Below, piece by piece: positions 50,898 to 58,314 of a stretch of DNA of 64,000 nucleotides. Source of the stretch: Chloroflexota bacterium (GTDB taxonomy: Bacteria > Chloroflexota > Anaerolineae > UBA4142); assembly GCA_023381515.1 (NCBI GenBank), contig JAMCQI010000057.1:1-64000 (forward strand). Direction: 5' to 3'. Positions within the stretch are counted from its first letter, which is position 1. Each line of letters begins with the position of its first letter. The notes below the pieces were generated by a model. The model was not told the origin of the DNA and searched no databases. It was given only the letters and a program-made list of their open reading frames with translations. The position numbers and the translations under genes are program-made.

Positions 50898-51664
50898 AGA
50901 ACCGTTGGACCTTCTTAATCGGCGTCGTATCGCTCCTCGTGGCGCTCGGCGTCGGGTGGTTTGCCGAGACCCAGTACCAGGCGCTCGTGGCGACGACGGA
51001 ACTCGTGGTGCCCGCGATCGAGATCCCGCCGTACACGATTGTTGTCCCACAGATGTTCAAGACGCGTCCCTTCCCGGCACCGATGGCTAACGAGCCCGTC
51101 TATCGCGGGCTGAACGAGGTCGCGGGCATGATCACGACGATTACGCTCAAACCCGACCAACTGGTGTACCGCGATCAACTCGTTCCGCCGCGCCAGTTTC
51201 GCTACACGGACGATGAGCGGCTGGAAGTGATCTCGTTCCCGATCAAACCGGAGCAGGCGGTCGGCGGCCAGATCAAGACGGGCCAGCACATCAATATCTA
51301 CCGGCTGGTCCTCCAGACGGCGCCCAACCAAAGTGTCGCGGCCTCGCCCGACCCGAAAGTGTGGCTGGCGGCGCCGGGAGCCGGAGTCGAGCTACTGCAG
51401 CCCGACGTACTAGTCGTGGACGTCCGCTCGACCCAAGGCTCACCTATTGCGCCTGCGCCCAAAGTGCAGTCGACGACGAGCGAAGCGACGACCTATAACA
51501 CAGCTGAGACGGATACTTCGAATGCCTCGCGGCCGCTGACGATTCTCACGATCGCAGTGCCGCCCGAAATCGCAAAAGACGTGCTTCGCCTGGCAGGGGA
51601 ATCCCATGTCGCGAGTCGCTACCTGCTCTGGGTCTCGCTCGCACCCATAGTCAAGAGCAAATGA
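50894..51664 (+). CDS. CpaB/RcpC-like protein, second copy
   Basis: 256 residues with one N-terminal membrane span (FLIGVVSLLVALGVGWFAET), SAF-type LVVPAIEIPPYTIVVPQM, and the RcpC-like domain (VISFPIKPEQAVGGQIKTGQHINIYRL). Much shorter than the first copy and without the Pro-rich C-terminal part. GTG at 50894 follows GGAGGGGGAT. Confidence 0.8.
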   Translation: MKNRWTFLIGVVSLLVALGVGWFAETQYQALVATTELVVPAIEIPPYTIVVPQMFKTRPFPAPMANEPVYRGLNEVAGMITTITLKPDQLVYRDQLVPPRQFRYTDDERLEVISFPIKPEQAVGGQIKTGQHINIYRLVLQTAPNQSVAASPDPKVWLAAPGAGVELLQPDVLVVDVRSTQGSPIAPAPKVQSTTSEATTYNTAETDTSNASRPLTILTIAVPPEIAKDVLRLAGESHVASRYLLWVSLAPIVKSK

Positions 51665-51706
51665 TTGATGGTTTGAACCAGAAATCCGTAAAGGGGAAGA
51701 GCTTCT

Positions 51707-53260
51707 GTGACCGAGACGTCCAAGCTGGGTGTGTTTCTCTCGATCGAGCACGACCAGCGGATCGATTTGACCTCCGATGGTCAATTCGTCCGCGGACACG
51801 AGACCTACATCCGGGAATACGTCGGCATGCTCGACTCCGGGCTGATGGCTCAACTGAGCAATGCCGCCTACAAGGTCCTTCACGCGCTCGCCTTGCGGGC
51901 GCGCATTCTCGGCGACTCGCGGCGCGCGGGCGCCGAGGAGGAATTCAAGGAATTGTGTGAACTCGGTATCGTCACGATTGCAGACAAGGGGGAGCTCTTT
52001 TGCTTCCCCTCCAGGGAGCAGTTGTTGAAAGACACCGGCATCGGAAGCGTGCATACGATTGACACCGCTCTGGACGAATTAGCCGAACTCAACCTCATTC
52101 GCCGGATCACGGTCGCGCAGCCCCGCTTTGGACGCGGCTATTTTGGCTCGAACATCTACCTGATCTATCCCGGGAGCTTTATCGGCAAGTTCGATTCGGG
52201 GAGTGGTTCGCAGAAATCGCCCACCGGGCGTCTCACGGGGGAGCCAATCGGGGAGCAGAAACCGCTCCCCGCAGAAGGAGGAGACGGAGAGCAGAAAGTG
52301 CTTCCCGATGCTCATAATAGCGGAGAGCAGAAACTGCTTTCCGCTGAAGGGACGGAGAGCAGTTTGCGGAATACCGCCAATCGCGCGCTAAAGAGACAAG
52401 ATCTATTAACAACTACTACAACAATGGAGGCTCCGTTCCAAAACGAAGAAAAAGGCGAGACAGGCAAACCGGCTCGAGCAGAATCCTTCGGTGATCTCTC
52501 GAAAACGCATGCGCAGCTCTTCATTGGACTCGTGCTCGATGAAGCGAGTAAGGAGGAGATGGAGAGTCTTTTGTCGCTCATCGAGGAACACCATCACCGG
52601 CCTCTCTCACGCGCCGATGCGCGCCGTTGGCACAAGGTCGCACAAGACTTTCGCGAGCTTGCCCAAGCGTGGGATCTCAACCCATTCACTTTGGCTCGCC
52701 AGGCAGTCGAGGAAGCCATTGACGCCGGAAGCGCACGTGGCGGCTACATTGCTCCCAAGCTGGCGCGCGCGATCCTCACGCGGTGGAAAAGCCGAGGGAA
52801 AACGGAGAATCGCCCGAAAAACGAAAAGCCGGCCCCTCCAAAGCGGGAGATACCGCCCGCTGTCCAGGTCTATCGGCAAGTGCGCCGGCGCTTTCCGGCG
52901 CGGGAGCTATGGGAACAGATTGCACAGGCAGTTGGGACCGATGAGTGCTCTCTCGCGTACTGGCAAGAGGTCCTGACTCTATGGGTCGCTCGCGGCTACA
53001 ACCCGCTCAACATTGAAGGTCCGCTGCAATGGTTCAAGGCCCACGCGCTCCCGCTGAGGACCGCGGGACCGAATGTCCCAGCCAGAAACGGAGGGGCCAA
53101 TGTCCACCAGAACGTTCAGAACACGCTACCTTCCCCCGATCAGCGTCCGATTGAGCGCCTGGAAGTCATTCAAGAACGCTTGCGCCAGAATAGTGTGCGC
53201 CAAGCAGCCACGCAACCCATGACGTCGGATCGCAAGGAAGGAACAGGAGAATCGACATGA
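51707..53260 (+). CDS. Plasmid-type replication initiator (RepA_N/DnaD-like architecture)
   Basis: 517 residues. Residues about 45-165 form a winged-helix domain (LSNAAYKVLHALALRAR, LFCFPSREQLLKDTGIGSVHTIDTALDELAELNLIRRI, GYFGSNIYLIYP), as in RepA_N initiators and primosomal DnaD relatives. A variable linker follows (about 180-260), then a helical C-terminal domain (about 280-440). Three 36-base direct repeats lie in the linker-coding DNA, where RepA_N plasmids keep their origin. A DnaC-like loader gene follows with ATGA overlap. GTG start after AAGGGGAAGAG. Family assignment is by architecture, not by search. Confidence 0.7.
   Translation: MTETSKLGVFLSIEHDQRIDLTSDGQFVRGHETYIREYVGMLDSGLMAQLSNAAYKVLHALALRARILGDSRRAGAEEEFKELCELGIVTIADKGELFCFPSREQLLKDTGIGSVHTIDTALDELAELNLIRRITVAQPRFGRGYFGSNIYLIYPGSFIGKFDSGSGSQKSPTGRLTGEPIGEQKPLPAEGGDGEQKVLPDAHNSGEQKLLSAEGTESSLRNTANRALKRQDLLTTTTTMEAPFQNEEKGETGKPARAESFGDLSKTHAQLFIGLVLDEASKEEMESLLSLIEEHHHRPLSRADARRWHKVAQDFRELAQAWDLNPFTLARQAVEEAIDAGSARGGYIAPKLARAILTRWKSRGKTENRPKNEKPAPPKREIPPAVQVYRQVRRRFPARELWEQIAQAVGTDECSLAYWQEVLTLWVARGYNPLNIEGPLQWFKAHALPLRTAGPNVPARNGGANVHQNVQNTLPSPDQRPIERLEVIQERLRQNSVRQAATQPMTSDRKEGTGEST
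52250..52370 (+). repeat. Direct repeats (iteron-like) inside the initiator gene
   Basis: GG(A/G)GAGCAGAAA-TGCTT-CC units start at 52250, 52286 and 52322 (period 36), with a shorter fourth (GGAGAGCAG) at 52354. They encode the peptide repeat GEQK(P/V/L)L. Position between the DNA-binding and C-terminal domains of a Rep-like protein suggests a replication origin. Confidence 0.55.
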
Positions 53261-54006
53261 CCTGTCCAATTTGTGGAGGTGCTGGATTCCTACGCCGGGA
53301 CGTGCCGATCGATCATCCGGATTTCGGGCGGGCGATCCCGTGCGAATGCAAGCGGTTGGAGATGATTCCCTCGCTCATGGAATGGTCGGGGCTTGGGCAC
53401 TCCAACCAGGATTGGACACTCGATCGCTTTCCCGGCGATCCAGAGGCGCTCGCCGTCGCCCGCGAAGCCCTCGCCGCGAGGCGCGGCCTGTGGGTGTTTT
53501 GGTCGAGTGCTTTCGGCACGGGCAAGACCGGCATCCTGGTTGCCATTGTTCGGGCCTGTTGGGATCAGCAAATCCCCGCGCTGTACCAATCCGTGCCCGC
53601 CATGCTCGACCGGTTGCGCTCGGCGTATCAACGAGGCGATTACCAGCAACTGATGGACGAACTAAAGCAAGTGCAGGTACTCGCCCTGGACGAATTCCAT
53701 CGCTGGCATGACAAGTCTTCCCGTTGGGACAACAATGCCTCTCGCGGGGACCTGACGGAAGGATCGCCGAGCTGGGCTGCCGAGAAAGTCTTTCAGATCA
53801 TCGAGGACCGCTACGTGCATTGGGATGAACGCTTGACGCTCGTCGCAACGAACCGCAATCCCGACCGCGGCGATAACGACCCCATTGCTTCGCGCTTTTC
53901 GGATACGGTGCGTTCGCGCATTGTGCCGGTGCACGGCGGCGACCTCCGGCCCAGCGCACGCATGTTTGAAGGAATGGCCATTACCACCAAGGAGAAAGCG
54001 GCGTGA
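53257..54006 (+). CDS. DnaC-like helicase-loader ATPase
   Basis: 249 residues. An N-terminal zinc-finger-like segment (CPICGGAGFLRRD, then IPCEC) is followed by an AAA+ core with Walker A SSAFGTGKTGILVAI, Walker B VLALDEFHRW and a sensor/arginine region LTLVATNRNPD and RFSDTVRSRI, as in DnaC/DnaI/IstB. It would load the replicative helicase at the element's origin. Directly downstream of the initiator gene. Confidence 0.85.
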   Translation: MTCPICGGAGFLRRDVPIDHPDFGRAIPCECKRLEMIPSLMEWSGLGHSNQDWTLDRFPGDPEALAVAREALAARRGLWVFWSSAFGTGKTGILVAIVRACWDQQIPALYQSVPAMLDRLRSAYQRGDYQQLMDELKQVQVLALDEFHRWHDKSSRWDNNASRGDLTEGSPSWAAEKVFQIIEDRYVHWDERLTLVATNRNPDRGDNDPIASRFSDTVRSRIVPVHGGDLRPSARMFEGMAITTKEKAA

Positions 54007-55142
54007 CCCAAACCGGATACGACCAGGTCCTGCCCCAATTGCAGGACGTCCTCATCCGCCGGGGCGTTTCGATTCCAGCCTGGCGCGCGAGCGCCAAGGA
54101 ACGCGGAGAATTCGCTTTTGCGGTGGCGCGGGTGCTAGCCGAAGAGCGCCTGCTGCCATCGGGCGAGGCCCGTTCCGCGGCGGGCGATCTCGCGAATCGG
54201 ATGATGGGCTTGGGGGTCCTTGATCCTTTCCTTCATCAAGAGGGAGTCGAGGAAATCATCGTGCGCAATGGGACCGTGCTGATCGGGAGAAACGGGCAGG
54301 TCGGGAAAAGCGGCGTAACTGCGCCGGAGATGTACTTTTATGCGCTGGCCCAGCGCGTGGCGGAGATGGGTGGCAAGCCTCTGCGAGCCGCGAATCCCTT
54401 TGTGCTCGTCGATCTACCCGATGGCTCGCGCTTTACCGCGATGGTGCCACCTCTCTCGCGCCGCGGCACCGCGATCAACATCCGCGTCTTTTCGAGACAT
54501 GTTCTGAGCGTTGAAGATCTAGTGCGAGTGCAGATGCTGAGCCGATGGCAGGCGGATTACCTCAAAGAAATCGTGCTCGATCGACGCAAGAGCATCCTCG
54601 TTTCAGGGCGACCGGCCGCGGGCAAGACCACGCTCCTGAATGCCCTCCTGGCGCTCTTGCCCGAGAACACGCAACTCTGTGGAGCAGAGACATTTGAAGA
54701 GATTGTCACCTCGAATCCCTTCGAAGCACGCGCCGTCGTCCGCGATCAAGTGGAGGCCGGGCGGGTCACGATGGCCGAGGTGGTGAATGTGCTCTATACC
54801 CGCATGCGGCCCGATGTAGTCGTGGTGGGAGAAGTGGTGAGCGAAGAAGCGAAAGAGTATTTGCAGGCCATCAACCTGGGTGTCGTCGCCCACACCACCA
54901 TCCATGGGAATTCCGTCCTTGATGCCCTTTTGCGTCTTGAGACACTCGCGCGCGAAAAGGAAATGCCGCTCGGGGCGATCCGAGAGCGGATTGCCCGTGG
55001 GCTGGGAGTAGGCGTGCATGTGGATTTGAAACTGAACGCAGAAGGGACTGGTTGGCAAAGGCAAGTCACCGAGATCGTCGAAATTAGCGGGGATTCCGAA
55101 CGCTACATTCTCACACCCATTGCCGGAGACCACAATGCTTGA
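54003..55142 (+). CDS. CpaF/VirB11-type secretion ATPase, second copy
   Basis: 379 residues: LGVLDPFLHQEGVEEIIVRNG, Walker A VSGRPAAGKTTLLNALL, Asp-box equivalent LCGAETFEEIV, Walker B RPDVVVVGEVVSEEAKEYL and VVAHTTIHGNS as His box. It is shorter and strongly diverged from the first copy (e.g. GEVVSEE for GEVRGAE), so it serves a distinct machine, either pilus retraction or DNA transfer. GTG start overlaps the loader gene as GTGA. Confidence 0.92.
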   Translation: MTQTGYDQVLPQLQDVLIRRGVSIPAWRASAKERGEFAFAVARVLAEERLLPSGEARSAAGDLANRMMGLGVLDPFLHQEGVEEIIVRNGTVLIGRNGQVGKSGVTAPEMYFYALAQRVAEMGGKPLRAANPFVLVDLPDGSRFTAMVPPLSRRGTAINIRVFSRHVLSVEDLVRVQMLSRWQADYLKEIVLDRRKSILVSGRPAAGKTTLLNALLALLPENTQLCGAETFEEIVTSNPFEARAVVRDQVEAGRVTMAEVVNVLYTRMRPDVVVVGEVVSEEAKEYLQAINLGVVAHTTIHGNSVLDALLRLETLAREKEMPLGAIRERIARGLGVGVHVDLKLNAEGTGWQRQVTEIVEISGDSERYILTPIAGDHNA

Positions 55143-56025
55143 GATTACGCTCCATTGGCTGTTTATCGGCGCGAGCGCGCTCGCGGCGAGCCTGTTCGTC
55201 TATGGCGCGCTGACAAGCACAATTCGGCTCGCCCAATGGGTGTATCTGCGGCGCAGACCCTGGTGGATGCGAATGACAATGCGGGCTCGGCCAAGTTCGA
55301 CCCAAGCGTCATTACCATCGAACCAATTATCGCGTCTTGCCGTGCTGATAGCAGCCGGTGCCCTCGCGGCCAAAGCGGCATTGACTGGCGGGCTTTTGGT
55401 CGCGGTCTACCTGGTCATGGTCGGCCTCGCGCTCTACTGGTATTTGGGGCGTCATGCCTCGGCTCAATCGCGCGAGCAGATCTCAGGTGCGATCGGCGAT
55501 CTGGTGTCCGCCTATTACTCGTCCTACCTGGTTGTCCCGACCGTCTTCAACGCCCTCCTGGAAGCGAGTAAGACGATTACGGATTCGTCACTGCAATCAG
55601 CGGTGCAGCGTGCGCTGGACGCCTTCGGCGCCGGTCGGACAACCGAAGAGGCGCTCGCTCAACTCGTGAATGAGGTACCCGATCCTTACATCGCCCAATT
55701 CGCCTTTATCTTGCGCCACACGTCGGAATCCAACCAAACGGAGATCCTAGCCGCGCTGCAATCACTCGGCAAGCGCCTCGATCAGCGCAAACGGCTGAAA
55801 GACCGTTCACGCGTGGCTCTGGCGCTGGTGAGTGGAACAGTGCGCTTTTTGCAGTCGGCGAACGGTGCCGTGATTTCACTCGCCGTGCTCGCGCCCTTCT
55901 GGTGGAACTTTTATGCATCGTCCGTGTCTCACCAGGCTTTCTTGATGATTGGCGCAACCATTGCGCTGATGGGATCGTGGTATTTCGAGAATCAGCTGCA
56001 GCAACTGCGGGAACGAGTCTTGTAG
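55135..56025 (+). CDS. TadB-like platform protein, second copy
   Basis: 296 residues with N-terminal spans (LHWLFIGASALAASLFVYGAL), a second hydrophobic pair near 85-110, the T2SSF-type helical domain (SYLVVPTVFNALLEASKTITDSSLQSAVQRAL) and two C-terminal spans. ATG at 55135 overlaps the ATPase stop. Confidence 0.82.
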   Translation: MLEITLHWLFIGASALAASLFVYGALTSTIRLAQWVYLRRRPWWMRMTMRARPSSTQASLPSNQLSRLAVLIAAGALAAKAALTGGLLVAVYLVMVGLALYWYLGRHASAQSREQISGAIGDLVSAYYSSYLVVPTVFNALLEASKTITDSSLQSAVQRALDAFGAGRTTEEALAQLVNEVPDPYIAQFAFILRHTSESNQTEILAALQSLGKRLDQRKRLKDRSRVALALVSGTVRFLQSANGAVISLAVLAPFWWNFYASSVSHQAFLMIGATIALMGSWYFENQLQQLRERVL

Positions 56026-56027
56026 CC

Positions 56028-56234
56028 ATGGGCGACACGCAGCGGGAGATTTCCGAAGACATTATTCGGCGCGTCCAGACGAATCGCAAGACGATTAACG
56101 GCTTGCAGCACGGCCTCGTCGTCTTTCGGATTTATCGAGGACAACTGGTGCAAATCACGGCCTCAGAGACATTGACGCTCTCTGCCGGCGAACAACTCTG
56201 TCCCTTGCTGTTGCAAGAAGAACCGAACTCATAG
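56028..56234 (+). CDS. DUF2292-like small protein
   Basis: 68 residues. The segment GLQHGLVVFRIYRGQLVQITASETLTL resembles the DUF2292 pattern (short strand, xGxVxxxVQDGxVVQIExTEK). Function of the family is unknown. It lies two bases after TadB2 and before a strong hairpin terminator. Confidence 0.55.
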   Translation: MGDTQREISEDIIRRVQTNRKTINGLQHGLVVFRIYRGQLVQITASETLTLSAGEQLCPLLLQEEPNS

Positions 56235-56286
56235 CTATTTGCTTTCCAATTGAGTAGTAAGTCAATACGCTCCTCTCTGGTTTTCC

Positions 56287-56325
56287 AAGCCAACAGGTGT
56301 GGGTCCTGTTGGCTTTTCCTTTTGG
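56287..56325 (+). terminator. Internal terminator in the second Tad cluster
   Basis: AAGCCAACAGG (56287-56297) and CCTGTTGGCTT (56305-56315) form a perfect 11-bp stem with a 7-base loop, followed by TTCCTTTT. It falls between the DUF2292-like and TadC2 genes, so only part of the transcripts would reach the pilin genes unless there is antitermination. Confidence 0.78.
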
Positions 56326-56345
56326 GGAGGGATGAAGAAAACTCC

Positions 56346-57167
56346 ATGACTGAGACGATCATTCACACGATTCTCGTGAGCAGCGCCTTCAGCGCCGCGT
56401 TCTTCGGCCTCTACGCCGTTCTTCGTTCAGCCGGCGAGATGGTCGCGCATGTCGTCTATCTGCGCACGCCGGCATGGAAACGGTTCGCACGACGCGCGGA
56501 AGCGCCGTCTGGTCCGAGGGACTCGGTCGACGAATTGCCCTGGGAAACATGGCGGCTGGTCGCCGGAATTAGCGGGGTAATTGCACTGTTTTTCGCACTG
56601 TGGGGCACGGACTATATCTACCTCGCGGTCTTTGGGATTGCCGCGGCGTACATTCCCTCTTTTGTTCGCCGACAGATGAAGGAGAATGCGCGCTGGCGCC
56701 TGCGCCTCGAAGTGCGGGATTTCGTCGCCGAGCTGCGTTTGGCACTCGCGCTCAACGTGACGGTCTCGCAGGCTTTGGAACATCTTACCCAGCGTTCAAG
56801 GGAGACTAACACGCCCTTTGCCGAACGAATCGCTCACCATGTCGAACGGACTTTGCGGATGGAGGGACCCGAAAAGATGCTCGAAGCATTGGCGGAGGAG
56901 TTCGACTCGGAGGACCTGCGCAAGCTCCTCGTGCTTTTGCGGGCTGCGCTCCGCGGCGGAATGTCACTCGCCGAAGCGCTTTCCGAAAGCGCGGATTCTA
57001 TCGCGCAGAACATCCTCGCGAGCGCCGAGCTCTCCATTGAGGAAATGCCGACGCGTCTCATTCTGCCAATGCTGTTCGCGCTGTTCCCCACCATCATGGT
57101 ACTCGCCCTGATCCCGGCCGTGAGCCTCCTCGTCACATCGCTCTCGGGAGTGCCCACGTCGCCGTAG
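56346..57167 (+). CDS. TadC-like platform protein, second copy
   Basis: 273 residues: an N-terminal span (IIHTILVSSAFSAAFFGLYAVL), a membrane pair near 80-115 (LVAGISGVIALFFALWG), the helical T2SSF domain (DFVAELRLALALNVTVSQALEHLTQRS, GMSLAEALSESADSIAQNIL) and a C-terminal hydrophobic hairpin. Together with TadB2 and CpaF2 it makes a second platform. Confidence 0.85.
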   Translation: MTETIIHTILVSSAFSAAFFGLYAVLRSAGEMVAHVVYLRTPAWKRFARRAEAPSGPRDSVDELPWETWRLVAGISGVIALFFALWGTDYIYLAVFGIAAAYIPSFVRRQMKENARWRLRLEVRDFVAELRLALALNVTVSQALEHLTQRSRETNTPFAERIAHHVERTLRMEGPEKMLEALAEEFDSEDLRKLLVLLRAALRGGMSLAEALSESADSIAQNILASAELSIEEMPTRLILPMLFALFPTIMVLALIPAVSLLVTSLSGVPTSP

Positions 57168-57192
57168 GCCTGGCGAGATTATCGGTCGCGCT

Positions 57193-57204
57193 AAAGGAGG
57201 TGAT
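57193..57204 (+). promoter_or_regulatory. Perfect Shine-Dalgarno sequence without a start codon (upstream of pilin 2)
   Basis: AAAGGAGGTGAT, 112 bases before the next pilin ATG, mirrors the site at 45202. Only trivial frames (e.g. TTG-CAG-GAA-ATG-stop) follow at usable distance. Confidence 0.5.
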
Positions 57205-57315
57205 GTCTATTGCAGGAAATGTAGTGGTCTGAAGTGCAAGCATTCCGGCAAGTCAGGTGCAATCGATCGAGCAGGAGGAGCAGTCCTCCCAATCATTCCA
57301 GACAAGGAGAAAGAA

Positions 57316-57504
57316 ATGCACGCCCTGCGCAAGTTTCATTCAGATGAACGCGGCACGGAAATGGTCGAATTCGTAGTCGGGGCCACGCTGATCATCGCCA
57401 TAATGATGCTCATCATGGTGAGTTTGTGGAATACGACCCACGAACGCGCGGCCGCGACGAACACCATCATCACGGACAACGTTCCGACTGCCGCCCAGCC
57501 GTAG
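57316..57504 (+). CDS. Small pilin-like protein (62 aa)
   Basis: 62 residues with DERGTEMVEFVVGATLIIAIMMLIMVS: Gly then Glu at +5 and Phe at +6, a TadE/Flp-type prepilin motif, followed by a short polar tail. AAGGAGAAAGA precedes the ATG. Confidence 0.8.
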   Translation: MHALRKFHSDERGTEMVEFVVGATLIIAIMMLIMVSLWNTTHERAAATNTIITDNVPTAAQP

Positions 57505-57565
57505 AGCATTGACTGCGGGATGGCTCAAGCACGAGAGCCATCCCATCTCCGATCAAGGAGCAAGA

Positions 57566-57724
57566 ATGAACTCTATCCGAACCTTTTGGCGTGAAGAGAG
57601 CGGCCTCGAAACCATGGAGTACATCGTGCTGGCGACATTGGTCGCAGCGCTGCTGACGCTTTCCGTGGTCGCCCTCTTCAACACTATCGCCGACAAGATC
57701 AAGGCCATCAACGGCAGCCTGTAG
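57566..57724 (+). CDS. Flp-type prepilin, second copy
   Basis: 52 residues. Leader MNSIRTFWREESG, then LETMEYIVLATLVAALLTLSVVALF: Glu at +5 and Tyr at +6, the classical Flp signature, and a short tail. AAGGAGCAAG precedes the ATG at 57566. Sequence differs from the first Flp, so the element can build two kinds of filament. Confidence 0.9.
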   Translation: MNSIRTFWREESGLETMEYIVLATLVAALLTLSVVALFNTIADKIKAINGSL

Positions 57725-57738
57725 GAGAGGAGAATTCC

Positions 57739-58314
57739 ATGAGACGAATCCTGACGCTTGTGTGCAAGGTCGCCATCCTTTTGGGGCTGGTCGCGCTCGC
57801 ATTAGTCCTTGTTTTCCCAGCCTGGTCCTCCGTCCCAATCTGGATACCGATGGTCGGGATGGACGCACTCTTTTTCGGTATCGCGGTCAAGGACTTGCAG
57901 GAGGAGCGCATCCCCAATCTCGTCACCTACCCGCTGATGTTCGCCGGGGTGGTGCGTGCCTACATCCTGCAGGACGCGACCTTTCTGTTGTTCTGGTTCA
58001 TGCTCTGGCTCGCGTGGGAGACTCACCTGATGGGAGCGGGAGACGCCAAGCTCCTCATGGGACTCTTCGCGTTATGGCCCGACATGCAGCTTGCCTACGT
58101 CGTCACGGCATCCATTCTCATCACCGGCATCCCTTATCTCATCTTCAAGTATCGCCGACAGTGGCGTGTCGCTCTCCGAGGATTGGGTTGGAGGCTTTTC
58201 ACTTTGAGGCTCCTTCCTAGCCCGGCCGAGTTTCAGAGTGAAGCGGTCCCGTACGCCTTTTCTTTCTGTCTCGCCGGAGGCATCTACCTCTGGCTTCGAC
58301 TGGGAATGGCGTGA
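57739..58314 (+). CDS. Prepilin peptidase, A24 (TadV/CpaA) type
   Basis: 191-residue polytopic aspartyl protease. The two catalytic Asp are in KDLQEERIPN and in MGAGDAKLLMG (the GxGD motif). It cleaves the leader of Flp and TadE-like precursors at the cytoplasmic face of the membrane. It is the only prepilin peptidase in the window and must serve both pilin sets. Overlaps the following gene by four bases. Confidence 0.92.
   Translation: MRRILTLVCKVAILLGLVALALVLVFPAWSSVPIWIPMVGMDALFFGIAVKDLQEERIPNLVTYPLMFAGVVRAYILQDATFLLFWFMLWLAWETHLMGAGDAKLLMGLFALWPDMQLAYVVTASILITGIPYLIFKYRRQWRVALRGLGWRLFTLRLLPSPAEFQSEAVPYAFSFCLAGGIYLWLRLGMA

Noticed and set aside
52250..52370. 36-base-period repeats that might be a CRISPR array
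   Set aside because: The units are adjacent with no unique spacers, lie in frame inside a gene and encode a peptide repeat; there are no Cas1/Cas3/Cas9-type genes.
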